DNA of 55,796 bases from Bacillota bacterium (GTDB lineage Bacteria; Bacillota; SHA-98; UBA4971), in the NCBI GenBank assembly GCA_024653485.1, contig JANLFY010000016.1, positions 1-55,796 of the forward strand, written 5' to 3'. The notes under the pieces were generated by a model, which saw nothing but the letters and a program-made list of their open reading frames with translations, did not search any database and had not been told where the DNA came from. Positions 1 through 8,492 of this stretch are shown here, one piece after another. Positions within the stretch are counted from its first letter, which is position 1. Every line of letters starts with the position of its first letter. The translations under genes and the position numbers were made by a program.

Positions 1-53
1 GGTGACATTTTCTCAGACCGCTTACAGGGTGACATTATCACAGGCCGACGACA
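1..53. repeat. Tandem GGTGACATT repeats, insertion-sequence end-like
   Basis: Two imperfect copies of a roughly 26-base unit start at 1 and 28; both begin GGTGACATT and share the spacing of the following TC-CAG-CCG bases. Arrays of this kind occur at the ends of some integrase-type insertion sequences, so this may be the right end of an element lying left of the window. No transposase is visible here. Confidence 0.4.
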
Positions 54-71
54 GAGAGACCCCAGCGATCG

Positions 72-100
72 TTGATCACGAGCCGCGCATCTGGTAGAAT
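72..100 (+). promoter_or_regulatory. Promoter of tRNA-Leu
   Basis: A TTGATC -35 (72-77) and a TAGAAT -10 (95-100) are separated by 17 bases. TGG directly precedes the -10, making an extended -10. Transcription would start near 107, about 30 bases before the mature tRNA. Confidence 0.7.
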
Positions 101-137
101 ATGTGCGCGGACACAACGAACGAAAGCGACTTTGCGT

Positions 138-222
138 GCGAGAGTGGCGGAACGGCAGACGCGCCAGACTTAGGATCTGGTGGGCAACCCCCGTGAGGGT
201 TCAAATCCCTCCTCTCGCACCA
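138..222 (+). tRNA. tRNA-Leu (anticodon TAG)
   Basis: The acceptor stem GCGAGAG (138-144) pairs with CTCTCGC (212-218), followed by discriminator A and an encoded CCA. The anticodon arm is CCAGA-CTTAGGA-TCTGG, giving anticodon TAG (reads CUN Leu). The long variable arm (GGGCAACCCCCGTGAGGG region) and the TTCAAAT T-loop identify a class II leucine tRNA. It is 85 nt with CCA. Confidence 0.95.
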
Positions 223-784
223 GTTATTTAGCAGGGGTTTCGCGGTTCGACCTGTCATGGTCGTTCGCCGTTGCACAATCTCCTTGTTCGGCCTGTTGTG
301 TGCTGTCCCCAGAAACGCAGTGGGAGGCTCCGCCAAGCCCCGATCCGTCCGTCTTCTCCATAACCACACCACAGCGCACGACCTCGCCGGATGGCCCCAC
401 ACGTCACGCGGGATGCCTAAGTCTCGCGTCCCGTGTTCTGGTCAGTTCCACATGGGGGACATGCGCCAGTACGCGTCGAAGGAGCTCCTTTGCGCGGCAT
501 TCCACTGCTGTCCCGCGCTCTGACCGCGTCCAAGCGCTCGAGCTCACGAGTGGAGACAAAACCCTATCTGAGAACAGCCGCACAGGAGGAGGAGAGGAGC
601 AAAACAGGGCGAATTAGTATGCATCACGCGGCCTCCGCGGGGGAGGCGCGCCCATCCGGCGGGGTCCCGAGTCGTCAGCGTCAATGAGTGGAATGAGTGG
701 ATCGAAGGCAAGTAGACCCGGCGGGGCGGGTGGACGCGCGTGAGCTCCGGCGAGAGGTGAAGATCGACAGGAGGTGTCTGAGAA
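223..784. other. Gene-free stretch
   Basis: About 560 bases lie between the tRNA and the first importer gene. Short open frames here have no convincing ribosome binding site and protein-like composition is lacking. A short ATGAGTGGA direct repeat occurs near 684-701. No clear promoter or riboswitch was recognised, though the promoter of the downstream operon should lie in the right half. Confidence 0.5.
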
Positions 785-1930
785 GTGAGAGGTTGTCGGT
801 CGCGATTGTGTCTCGTCTTCTTGGTGACGATCCTCGGGTTGGGTACGTCAGCTTTCGCCGCTAAGGAGCCCATCCGCATTGGCCTTCAGGCGCCTATCAC
901 GGGTCAGTGGGCTTACGAAGGTGAGATGGCGCTGAACTGCGTCCAGATCGTGGCAGACGAGCTCAACGGCAAGGGAGGCGTGTTGGGGCGCCCGATCGAG
1001 ATCGTCCCTGGCGACGACCAATGCAGCCCCAAGCAGAGCGCCTTGGTTGCCCAGCGCATGGTGAGCGAGAAAGTGGTCGCCGTCATAGGCACGTACGGCT
1101 CATCGGTTACAGAGCCGGCGGCGACCATATACGAGAGGGCGGGCCTTCTCAACATAGCATACGGCTCGACGGCAGAGCAGCTCACGGCGCACGGATGGAG
1201 GTTCTTCTTCCGCACGTGTTTCCGCGACGACCGTCAGGGCGCGTTTTTCGCGCAGTTCGTGAACGACGTCCTCAAGCTCAAGAGGGTCGCCATTCTCCAC
1301 GACAACACCACTTTCGCAAAGGGTCTGGCCGAGGCGGCGCGCCGCTCACTTGAGCAGGCGAAAAGGGCCGAGATAGTGTTCTACGACGCGGTCACGCCGG
1401 GCGAGAGGGACTTCACGCCCGTCCTCAGCCGCATGCAGACCTCCAAGCCCGATGTGGTGTACTACACGGGGTACTACCCGGAAGCCGGCCTCATCATCAG
1501 GCAGATGAGGGATCTCGGCAGCAAGGCGGTTTTCGTCGGAGGAAACGCCGCGATCAACGACGAGTTCATCAGCATCGCGGGGCGGGAGATAGCGAAAGGC
1601 GCCTTGATGACACAGGAGCCCATGCCCACGGACCTACGCTACCCTGAGGCGAAGTCGTTCCTCGACGAGTACGTCCGTCGCCACAAGGCGCCGCCAAGCA
1701 GCCCCTGGCCGGTGTACGCCGCGGACGCGCTCAAGGTCATCGCGGCGGCCATAGAGGCGACCGGGTCGACTGATTCCAAGGTGTTGGCGACCTACATTCG
1801 TGACAAGATGAAAGACCTCCCCGGCATCACCGGTCCGATCTCGTTTGACGACGCGGGCGACCGGGAGGGAGCCATCTACCTTGCGTACGAAGTGACCGCC
1901 GACGGGAAGTTCAAGCCATACCAGCAGTGA
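785..1930 (+). CDS. livK: Amino acid ABC transporter substrate-binding protein (LivK-like)
   Basis: This is a 381-residue periplasmic binding protein of the Leu/Ile/Val (Peripla_BP_6, type I) family. A signal peptide covers about residues 1-26 (hydrophobic core LCLVFLVTILGLGTSAFA), followed by the typical opening of the mature protein, PIRIGLQAPITGQWAYEGE. Later family-typical stretches include GGKGGVLGRPIEIV-type and GERDFTPVLSRM blocks. The GTG start is chosen because AGGAGGTG (769-776) lies 8 bases upstream. It heads a livKHMGF operon and would deliver its ligand to the LivH/LivM channel. The ligand cannot be read from sequence; the family binds branched-chain, aromatic and other amphipathic compounds. 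Confidence 0.93.
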   Translation: MRGCRSRLCLVFLVTILGLGTSAFAAKEPIRIGLQAPITGQWAYEGEMALNCVQIVADELNGKGGVLGRPIEIVPGDDQCSPKQSALVAQRMVSEKVVAVIGTYGSSVTEPAATIYERAGLLNIAYGSTAEQLTAHGWRFFFRTCFRDDRQGAFFAQFVNDVLKLKRVAILHDNTTFAKGLAEAARRSLEQAKRAEIVFYDAVTPGERDFTPVLSRMQTSKPDVVYYTGYYPEAGLIIRQMRDLGSKAVFVGGNAAINDEFISIAGREIAKGALMTQEPMPTDLRYPEAKSFLDEYVRRHKAPPSSPWPVYAADALKVIAAAIEATGSTDSKVLATYIRDKMKDLPGITGPISFDDAGDREGAIYLAYEVTADGKFKPYQQ

Positions 1931-2060
1931 CCACGAGCTTGCCAAGCGCGCGTCTCACCGCGCGCTGCGACCCGCGCGCAAAGCGGCGCGGCGCGTAGGG
2001 CGAGGCGACCCAGCAGTCGTCCGTGCTCGAGACTGGTCTTCGGATTGGAGGTGGCGGCGC

Positions 2061-2087
2061 GGAGGCCTGCCCGCGAGGCAGGCCCTC
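2061..2087 (+). other. Stable hairpin in the livK-livH gap
   Basis: GGCCTGCC (2064-2071) and GGCAGGCC (2077-2084) pair around a CGCGA loop, extended by flanking GGAG/CTCC. A second GC-rich inverted repeat lies at about 1947-1970. No U-tract follows, so this looks like an mRNA-stabilising or attenuating hairpin rather than a full terminator. It could keep binding-protein transcript more abundant than that of the permeases. Confidence 0.5.
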
Positions 2088-2099
2088 CGTGCCGAAGGT

Positions 2100-3005
2100 A
2101 TGGCTTTGTTCGTGGAACAGCTCGTCAACGGTCTCACGGTGGGAGCGGTGTACGCCCTGGTAGCCCTGGGTTACACGATGGTGTACGGAGTGATGAGGCT
2201 CATCAACTTCGCTCACGGCGACTTCTTCATGCTTGGGTCGTACCTTGGGTTCACGCTCCTGGTTGGCACGTTCGTCGGTAGCTCTCTGCCGCTCTGGGCC
2301 GGGCTGGTACTGGCCGTCGTGGTGTCGGCGCTCGGGATAGCCATTCTAGGGATGCTCGTGGAGCGCGCGGCTTACCGTCCCCTGCGCAGGTCGAACCGGC
2401 TAACGGCGGTAGTATCGGCCATGGGGGTCTCCATCTTCCTTCAGAACTCGGCCATGCTCATATGGGGCCCGCGATACAGAGCATATCCGCCTTGGGCCGT
2501 TCCCGACGCGCGGTGGCAGATAGGAGCCGTCCACTTAGGCTTCATGCAAGTGCTCGTCCTGGTGGTGTCAGTCCTCTTGATGGCGGGACTGTATCTCTTC
2601 GTCCAGCGAACGACGGTGGGAGCGGCTATACGCGCCACCGCCATAGACCATGATGCAGCAAGGCTCATGGGCATCGACGTGGATCAGATCATTCGGCTCA
2701 TCTTCGTCATAGGGCCTGGGCTCGGAGCGGTGGCGGGGGTTTTACTGGGCCTGTACTACCGCCAAATCCACTTCACGGTCGGGTGGTCGTACGGCCTGAA
2801 GGCTTTCACCGCAGCGATACTCGGGGGCATCGGGAACATACCCGGGGCCATGGTGGGAGGCCTGTTATTGGGGATCTTGGAGATGCTCGGGGCGGGCTAC
2901 GTATCCGCAGCATGGAAGGACGTGTTCGTCTTTCTCATACTGATCCTTCTGCTCATGTTCCGGCCTACGGGGCTCTTGGGCGAACGCGTCGCGGAGAAGG
3001 TCTAG
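2100..3005 (+). CDS. livH: Amino acid ABC transporter permease LivH
   Basis: This 301-residue integral membrane protein matches the LivH class. It opens with VEQLVNGLTVGAVYALVALG, then GYTMVYGVMRLINFAHGD, both hallmark LivH segments, and ends with the conserved RPTGLLGERVAEKV tail. About eight hydrophobic segments are visible. It would pair with LivM to form the translocation pore for the amino acid delivered by the upstream binding protein. The ATG at 2100 follows a GAAGGT ribosome binding site at close spacing. It sits 22 bases before livM in the same operon. The EAA-like loop AARLMGIDVDQIIRL, the contact for an ATPase subunit, is present. Confidence 0.95.
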   Translation: MALFVEQLVNGLTVGAVYALVALGYTMVYGVMRLINFAHGDFFMLGSYLGFTLLVGTFVGSSLPLWAGLVLAVVVSALGIAILGMLVERAAYRPLRRSNRLTAVVSAMGVSIFLQNSAMLIWGPRYRAYPPWAVPDARWQIGAVHLGFMQVLVLVVSVLLMAGLYLFVQRTTVGAAIRATAIDHDAARLMGIDVDQIIRLIFVIGPGLGAVAGVLLGLYYRQIHFTVGWSYGLKAFTAAILGGIGNIPGAMVGGLLLGILEMLGAGYVSAAWKDVFVFLILILLLMFRPTGLLGERVAEKV

Positions 3006-3026
3006 AGTGAGAGAACGACGGGGAGT

Positions 3027-4064
3027 ATGGGAGGAGTGCAGGAAGTGACGTCTTTGCATGTCACCCCAGGGCAGGAGCCTAGACGCCGCGCGTGGATGTC
3101 CAAGATAGCGGGGCTCGCCGATCGCAACCCGGTCTGGGCACTTGGGGCGATAGCTGCAGCCGCGATCGTCTTCCCACTGGTTGCAAGCGACTACTGGATA
3201 GACGTGGCGGTCTTCTGGGGATTGTACGTGCTCCTCGGCCTAAGCCTGAACATCATCGTGGGGGAAGTCGGCCTCTTCGACATGGGCCACATGGCCTTCT
3301 TCGCCATCGGGGCATACACCACGGCCATCCTGAGCGGGCGTTTCGGCATCTCATTGTGGCTGCTCCTGCCGGTCGCCGGAATCGTAGCAGGTCTCGCCGG
3401 CTACGTGCTGGCAAGGCCCATCATCCGTCTGCGAGGCGACTATCTCCTCATAGCCACGATAGGGCTCAACGAGATAGTGCGCATCAGCCTGCTGAACAAC
3501 CCTTGGGGGCTCACCGGCGGACCGAACGGCATCATCATGCTGGACCAGTTCCGGGTCTTCGGCCTCCTGATACAAAGGCCGATACACTTCTACTACCTGG
3601 TCTGGGCGCTCGTCGCCGCCAGCGTGTTCGCCCTGGTCCGGCTGCAGAGGTCGCGCATAGGCCGCGCGTGGAACTGCATCCGTGAAGACGAGGTAGCAGC
3701 GGAGGCCATGGGCATCGACGTGCGGTGGGCAAAGCTCCTGGCCTTCACCCTAGGTGCAGGCCTGGCTGGAGCGACCGGGACGGTCTTCGCGGCCAAACTA
3801 GTGGTCATATCCCCCGAGAGCTTTACGTTCATGGAGTCTGTGATTCTCTTCTGCATCGTGATTCTTGGCGGAATGGGCTCGATTCCTGGCGTCGTCCTTG
3901 GCTCGGCGGCAATGCTCGTGCTTCCGGAGATCCTCCGCAACTTCGCCCAATATCGAATGCTGTTCTTCGGGGCGGCCTTGGCGCTCATGATGATATTCCG
4001 CCCTCAAGGTCTCTGGCCCAGCAAGCGGTGGTCGACGAAGCTGCAAGAAAGCGAGGGTGAGTGA
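3027..4064 (+). CDS. livM: Amino acid ABC transporter permease LivM
   Basis: This 345-residue LivM permease has a 25-30 residue hydrophilic N-terminus followed by membrane segments. Family marks include GLSLNIIVGEVGLFDMGHMA, RLRGDYLLIATIGLNEIVRI, the glycine-asparagine loop NPWGLTGGPNGI, and the cytoplasmic contact loop EDEVAAEAMGIDVRWAKLLA. It ends with FRPQGLWPSKRW, the usual LivM terminus. Its stop overlaps the livG start by four bases (ATGA), implying translational coupling. The start at 3027 (ATG) gives the family length; the CTGCAGG-like purines nearby are a weak Shine-Dalgarno, so a start a few codons downstream remains possible. Confidence 0.94.
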   Translation: MGGVQEVTSLHVTPGQEPRRRAWMSKIAGLADRNPVWALGAIAAAAIVFPLVASDYWIDVAVFWGLYVLLGLSLNIIVGEVGLFDMGHMAFFAIGAYTTAILSGRFGISLWLLLPVAGIVAGLAGYVLARPIIRLRGDYLLIATIGLNEIVRISLLNNPWGLTGGPNGIIMLDQFRVFGLLIQRPIHFYYLVWALVAASVFALVRLQRSRIGRAWNCIREDEVAAEAMGIDVRWAKLLAFTLGAGLAGATGTVFAAKLVVISPESFTFMESVILFCIVILGGMGSIPGVVLGSAAMLVLPEILRNFAQYRMLFFGAALALMMIFRPQGLWPSKRWSTKLQESEGE

Positions 4065-5035
4065 TGACCGTCGCCTGTGACAAGATCGGTGAAACGAGTG
4101 CAAGCGGTTTCAGCGGTGCCGACGAAACGCACCGCGCGCGTGGCGGATGTGCCTCGCGTCGGCACGACGGTGGAGTCCTCCTCGAGCTGAAGAAGGTGAG
4201 CAAGCGCTTCGGCGGTCTACGGGCAGTGGACGGCTTCGATCTCGACGTGTGTGAGGGAAAGATCACGAGTCTCATCGGACCGAACGGAGCCGGCAAGACC
4301 ACCGTCTTCAACCTCATTACAGGCATTTACCGTCCGGACGAGGGCGAGATCCTCTTCGCAGGTCGAGACCTGGTGGGCAGAATGCCCCATCAGGTGGCTG
4401 AAGCGGGTATCGCCAGGACCTTTCAGACGCTCAGGTTGTTCGAGAACCTGACGTGCTTTGAGAATGTGCTGGCGGGCCAGCATTGCAGAGGCCGAGCAGG
4501 AGTGCTCGCATCCATTCTCCGAACGGCTGCGCAGCGCGCGGAGGACGAGCGCATGAAGACAGAGGCGGAGCGATGTCTCCGCCAGATGGGGCTTTGGACA
4601 TGGCGGGACGAACTCGCGCGCAATCTGCCGTACGGGAACCGCAGGCGGCTCGAGATAGCAAGGGCTCTCGCTACGAAGCCGCGCCTCCTCATCCTGGACG
4701 AGCCCGCAGGCGGCTTGAACGAAGAGGAGACAGCGGGGCTCATGGACCTCATTGAGGAGATCAGGGCTTCAGGGGTCACCGTCTTCCTCATCGAGCACGA
4801 TATGCAGGTGGTCATGGGGGTATCAGACGTCGTGGCGGTGATGGACAACGGGCAGAAGATAAGCGAAGGCACCCCCGAGGAGGTCCAGAGCGACGCGCGC
4901 GTAGTCGAGGCGTACCTTGGCACCGAGGACGCTTTTGACGATGTGGATGAGGATGACAGGACCGATGGAGACGACAAGGGTGGCCGAACGGCCACCGCCG
5001 GGGCGACCGAGAATCCACCGGGTTTCGGAATGTAG
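4061..5035 (+). CDS. livG: Amino acid ABC transporter ATP-binding protein LivG
   Basis: This is a 324-residue ABC ATPase of the LivG type, longer than the usual 250-260 residues. An N-terminal extension of about 38 residues precedes the LELKKVSKRFGGLRAVDGF start of the domain. Walker A is GPNGAGKTT, the signature region is LPYGNRRRLEIARAL (the relaxed LivG form), Walker B is LLILDEPAGGLN, and the H-loop is IEHDM. The C-terminus carries an acidic and glycine-rich tail of about 40 residues (FDDVDEDDRTDGDDKGG) not needed for ATPase function. It is coupled to livM by a 4-base overlap and partners with LivF below. Confidence 0.94.
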   Translation: MMTVACDKIGETSASGFSGADETHRARGGCASRRHDGGVLLELKKVSKRFGGLRAVDGFDLDVCEGKITSLIGPNGAGKTTVFNLITGIYRPDEGEILFAGRDLVGRMPHQVAEAGIARTFQTLRLFENLTCFENVLAGQHCRGRAGVLASILRTAAQRAEDERMKTEAERCLRQMGLWTWRDELARNLPYGNRRRLEIARALATKPRLLILDEPAGGLNEEETAGLMDLIEEIRASGVTVFLIEHDMQVVMGVSDVVAVMDNGQKISEGTPEEVQSDARVVEAYLGTEDAFDDVDEDDRTDGDDKGGRTATAGATENPPGFGM

Positions 5036-5049
5036 GGTTTCGGAATGTG
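5020..5049 (+). repeat. 15-bp tandem duplication at the livG stop codon
   Basis: GGGTTTCGGAATGT(A/G) occurs twice in tandem (5020-5034 and 5035-5049). The livG stop codon TAG is created at the junction of the two copies, so a fresh duplication may have set the present end of the protein. Confidence 0.75.
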
Positions 5050-5081
5050 AGGCCAGCCGTGTCTTATGAGGATGGGTTGAC

Positions 5082-5864
5082 ATGAGCCTACTTGAGCTTG
5101 AGGACGTCCACATATCCTACGGGAACGTGGAGGCAGTGAAGGGCGTGAGCATGGTCGTGGGCGAAGGAGAGACGGTGACTCTCCTTGGCGCCAACGGCGC
5201 GGGCAAGACCACGACGCTCCGGGCAATATCCGGCCTACTGCGTCCGCGCGCGGGGCGGATCCGCCTCGGGAATCAGGACATTCACACACTGCCGGCTCAC
5301 AGAATCGTGGGGCTCGGGGTGGCCCACGTTCCTGAGGGGCGCCGGGTCTTCTCCACGCTCACGGTGGAAGAGAACCTCAACCTCGGAGCGTACGGGCACC
5401 GCGCGAACCGCGCCAGGGTTGAGGCGTCAAGGGAACGCGCATACAGGCTCTTTCCGAGGCTCGCAGAACGACGCGGGCAACTCGCCGGGACGCTTTCCGG
5501 GGGCGAGCAGCAGATGCTAGCCATCGCCCGCGGGCTCATGGCCGATCCCAAGGTGCTCCTCCTGGATGAACCGTCATTGGGTCTTGCGCCCAAGCTCGTC
5601 CAGGAGATCTTCCGCACGATTCGGGAGATAAACAGGCAGGGCGTGACCATCCTCCTCGTCGAGCAGAACGCGCGGATCGCTCTGTGCGTGTCGCACAGGG
5701 CGTACGTGCTCGAAACAGGGCGAATCGTGCTCGCTGGCTCCTCGCGGGAGCTGCGCCAGGATTCCAGGGTGCAGCAGGCGTACCTTGGGGTGGGGCGCAG
5801 GCCCTCCTCAGGCCGCCGGCCCGCCCCAGAGGAACCGCCGTCCGACTCGCTACCTTGCCGTTGA
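5082..5864 (+). CDS. livF: Amino acid ABC transporter ATP-binding protein LivF
   Basis: This 260-residue ABC ATPase closes the first importer operon. Walker A is GANGAGKTT, the LivF-specific VPEGRRVFSTLTVEENL block follows, the signature is LSGGEQQMLAIARGL, Walker B is VLLLDEPSLGLAPKL and the H-region reads VEQNAR. Residues after about 235 (RRPSSGRRPAPEEPPS) form a short proline- and arginine-rich tail beyond the usual end, GVGRR. With LivG it would form the ATPase heterodimer driving LivHM. It begins 46 bases after livG. Confidence 0.95.
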   Translation: MSLLELEDVHISYGNVEAVKGVSMVVGEGETVTLLGANGAGKTTTLRAISGLLRPRAGRIRLGNQDIHTLPAHRIVGLGVAHVPEGRRVFSTLTVEENLNLGAYGHRANRARVEASRERAYRLFPRLAERRGQLAGTLSGGEQQMLAIARGLMADPKVLLLDEPSLGLAPKLVQEIFRTIREINRQGVTILLVEQNARIALCVSHRAYVLETGRIVLAGSSRELRQDSRVQQAYLGVGRRPSSGRRPAPEEPPSDSLPCR

Positions 5865-6007
5865 AGTCGGAGAGGGTCTGTGATGAAAGCGATGCCTTGC
5901 CACTTGGTCGCGTCGAAGCTCCTCGTGACGTCCTTCGATGTTCCCTTTCCCTCCAACACCCAAAGAAGGGATGAAGAACCGGGAATCCTCGACAGGCCGA
6001 GAGGAAC

Positions 6008-7810
6008 TTGCTACAAGGTGTAGAATCAGTTCCTATCAATGACGAACCGCGCTCGCGGTTCGGAGCCGGGCGCCGGGCCGGCGCGTGCCTTGAGGGGGAG
6101 GGACCGGCCATCGGGAAGCGTCCACGTGCCGGGGGCGGCGGCAAGCGAGAACGCCAAGCGCGGCCCGCCCGAAGGCGATCGCTCGGGGATGGCTATTGCA
6201 GTGTTCGCGCTGCATGGGCCCACAGTGGTGTTGCGCTCGTCACAGTCCTAGTAGCGGTGTCTCTCCTCTTCATCGTGTCCACAGCGTGTCTCACCTTGGC
6301 CATTTTCGCCGCACGCGTAGCCTCGTGGTCCGTGGAGCGAACGAAAGCCCTTTACGCAGCCGAGGCGGGCATAGACCGTTGGCTTTTCGAGGCGTCCGCA
6401 GAGCTTGCAGGCTCGGGCACCGGCCGTCACAGTCACGGGGGAAAGGGTCGCGGGCATACCCACCGCCCCGGCGGAGGCACGCCAGGTCACGGCCATGGCG
6501 GGGGCGGCCAGAGTGCTCATGGGTCTCCAAGTCTCGGGGACCTCGAGGTGAGTGGAGAGATCGACGGGATTCCTTATGTGGCCAGCGTGGAGAGCTCCCC
6601 TTCCCAAGACCTCTATCGTGTGGTGTCCGTGGCCCAGGCGCCTTCGCGTACGGTGACAGTTGCCGTGACGGTGGGACTCGTGCCGGAAGCCTGGAGGCAC
6701 GTGGTGTACGCCCCTGATCCGTGGTATTCCGCCATCCTGAGATGGTTCCTGATGGTCAACGACCCATCGCAGTACCAGCCGTCGTCTGGGGCGAACGGGG
6801 CGGTCTGGCTGGCGTCGCAAGACTCTCGCCAGGTTCCTGTCCCTGACTGGGGCCACGAAGGCGCGGACGGCTACTGGGTCCGAGCGGCTCCGCCGTGGGA
6901 TCCGCCACTTGACGACACGCCGGTCAATGTCCCTCCGTCCGGGATAGTCACCCTTGAGGGTGACGGCCCCTTTTACATCAAAGACTGCCAGCACCGCATC
7001 AGAGACCTCAGAACGAACATAGAAGGCGATCTGTTCATAGAGGACTGTGTGATAGAGAAGATATCGGGGCACGTCACCGGGAACATAGTCGTGCGCAACA
7101 CCGGGAAGGACAAGGGCGTCGCAGCAATCACGGGACGGATCGATGGCTCGATCTGCGTCGATTCGTCTGAAGCCAGCCCATCTGGTAATTGGCCGGCGAG
7201 CACGACCATCGGAAGCGGCGAGGGACCCACAGTTGTCGGGGGAAGTGTGTACCTGCGCGGAAGGTCGCCCGGCATACTCCGGGACGTCCTAGTCATAACG
7301 GGGCCGGACGAGGGCGACGACGTCGAAGGGACGTCCATCGGGGGAGGCGCCTTCGCCGACGAAGCGTGCCTCTACGTAGAAGGGCGGGTCACCATCCAAA
7401 GGACTCAGACTTTCCCGGCCGTCTTGGCGACAGGCTTTGTCGTCCTTGACGGAACCTCGGGCACCGTCCGCGTAGAAGGGCCGGTGTACTCGGAGGCACA
7501 ACACGCGTTCTCTGTCCTGGATGTGAACCCTGACATCCCAGGGGATATCGATGAGTGGGTGGACCACAAAGGTCTGGGAGTGCTCATGTTCGGTGACAGC
7601 CTCGAGGGAGAGGGACCGCCCACGGTCTATGTGGTGGGCAGCGTGGTGAGTCCGGGTTCGACGCTTCTCGCCGGAAACGTCTTCGTCTCATACGATAGAG
7701 GGCTCTTGTCGAACCCTCCGCCGCTATTCTCTGGCGGCAGGGAGGCGGTGAGCCTTATCGCGGGCACGTGGTCGAGCAGTCAGGAGCGAGTCATCGCGGA
7801 CGAGCCCTAG
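6008..7810 (+). CDS. PilX/GspK-like minor pseudopilin with large extracellular domain
   Basis: This is a 600-residue protein with a pilin-type hydrophobic helix at about residues 74-100 (GVALVTVLVAVSLLFIV), followed by SVERTKALYAAEAGIDR, the usual PilX/PilW post-helix pattern. As in GspK-type proteins, glutamate +5 is missing. Residues 141-171 form a Gly/His-rich insert with seven histidines (for example HGHGGGG). The remaining 400 residues are rich in G, V, I and T with repeated short strands, suggesting a beta-helix or adhesin-like fold. The TTG start at 6008 is uncertain; residues 1-72 are Arg/Gly-rich and unlike a normal prepilin leader. It is the first gene of a three-gene pilin-like group. 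Confidence 0.65.
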   Translation: MLQGVESVPINDEPRSRFGAGRRAGACLEGEGPAIGKRPRAGGGGKRERQARPARRRSLGDGYCSVRAAWAHSGVALVTVLVAVSLLFIVSTACLTLAIFAARVASWSVERTKALYAAEAGIDRWLFEASAELAGSGTGRHSHGGKGRGHTHRPGGGTPGHGHGGGGQSAHGSPSLGDLEVSGEIDGIPYVASVESSPSQDLYRVVSVAQAPSRTVTVAVTVGLVPEAWRHVVYAPDPWYSAILRWFLMVNDPSQYQPSSGANGAVWLASQDSRQVPVPDWGHEGADGYWVRAAPPWDPPLDDTPVNVPPSGIVTLEGDGPFYIKDCQHRIRDLRTNIEGDLFIEDCVIEKISGHVTGNIVVRNTGKDKGVAAITGRIDGSICVDSSEASPSGNWPASTTIGSGEGPTVVGGSVYLRGRSPGILRDVLVITGPDEGDDVEGTSIGGGAFADEACLYVEGRVTIQRTQTFPAVLATGFVVLDGTSGTVRVEGPVYSEAQHAFSVLDVNPDIPGDIDEWVDHKGLGVLMFGDSLEGEGPPTVYVVGSVVSPGSTLLAGNVFVSYDRGLLSNPPPLFSGGREAVSLIAGTWSSSQERVIADEP

Positions 7811-7928
7811 ACCTTTCAAGAGGCGTCGCAGGGCGACGCCGTAACGCGAGGCCGATCCGGGCATGACCACTCTTCGCACGCTTCGAGAGAAGCCAGGGGG
7901 CACACCACGCGTGACATGAGATGGAGCT

Positions 7929-8453
7929 GTGAACATGGACAGGAGAGAACTGCGAGATCCTTGCATGGCCAATGAGACACGACGTACACGCCTCATCCAT
8001 GCGATGACATGTCGGCAACTGGGCCCATCTGCGATCCGCATGCGGAGCGCGGTGAGGAGGCGCCCGGGAGAGGCCGCGGGTTTCGGACTCATCGAGGTTC
8101 TTGTAGCCATCATGCTGGTCTCCGCCGTGGTCGTCCCCGCGATGTCGAGCGTCGCGAGCTTCCTCAGGAGCACCAGGCAGTCCAGCCTCGAGGCCCAGGC
8201 TCTCGACCTTGCCCGAAGCACTATAGAAGCACTCAAGGACCTCGGCCCCAACGCGTTTTCTCAGGGAGCGTCGGTTATCGAGGTGGCGAGCCCGGATGGC
8301 AAGACGTCGTTCGACGTAGAACGGGTGTTGAGTGTATACGACGAGGACTCCGGAAGCTCGCTGTGGCAAGTGACCGTGTCGGTATACGAACACCCCAAGT
8401 CCGAGGTCGACTCGCCCGTGTGCGCGCTGACGACCTTGATATATCCGCAGTGA
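7929..8453 (+). CDS. PilV/GspI-like prepilin-type protein
   Basis: This 174-residue protein carries a type III signal sequence: a basic leader, then G|FGLIEVLVAIMLVSAVVVPA at about residues 53-73, with glutamate at +5 of the presumed cleavage site. The sequence RQSSLEAQALDLARSTIEALK after the helix is typical of PilV/GspI proteins. Prepilin peptidase would cut before FGLIE and the protein would be a minor component of a pilus or pseudopilus tip. GTG at 7929 has GGAG just upstream; ATG at 8005 would give a more usual 26-residue leader. It lies 119 bases after the PilX-like gene and 6 bases (or 39 to the later start) before the PilW-like gene. Confidence 0.75.
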   Translation: MNMDRRELRDPCMANETRRTRLIHAMTCRQLGPSAIRMRSAVRRRPGEAAGFGLIEVLVAIMLVSAVVVPAMSSVASFLRSTRQSSLEAQALDLARSTIEALKDLGPNAFSQGASVIEVASPDGKTSFDVERVLSVYDEDSGSSLWQVTVSVYEHPKSEVDSPVCALTTLIYPQ

Positions 8454-8492
8454 GCAGCCATGGAGGATGACGAGATCTTGGAAGGGGTACGC

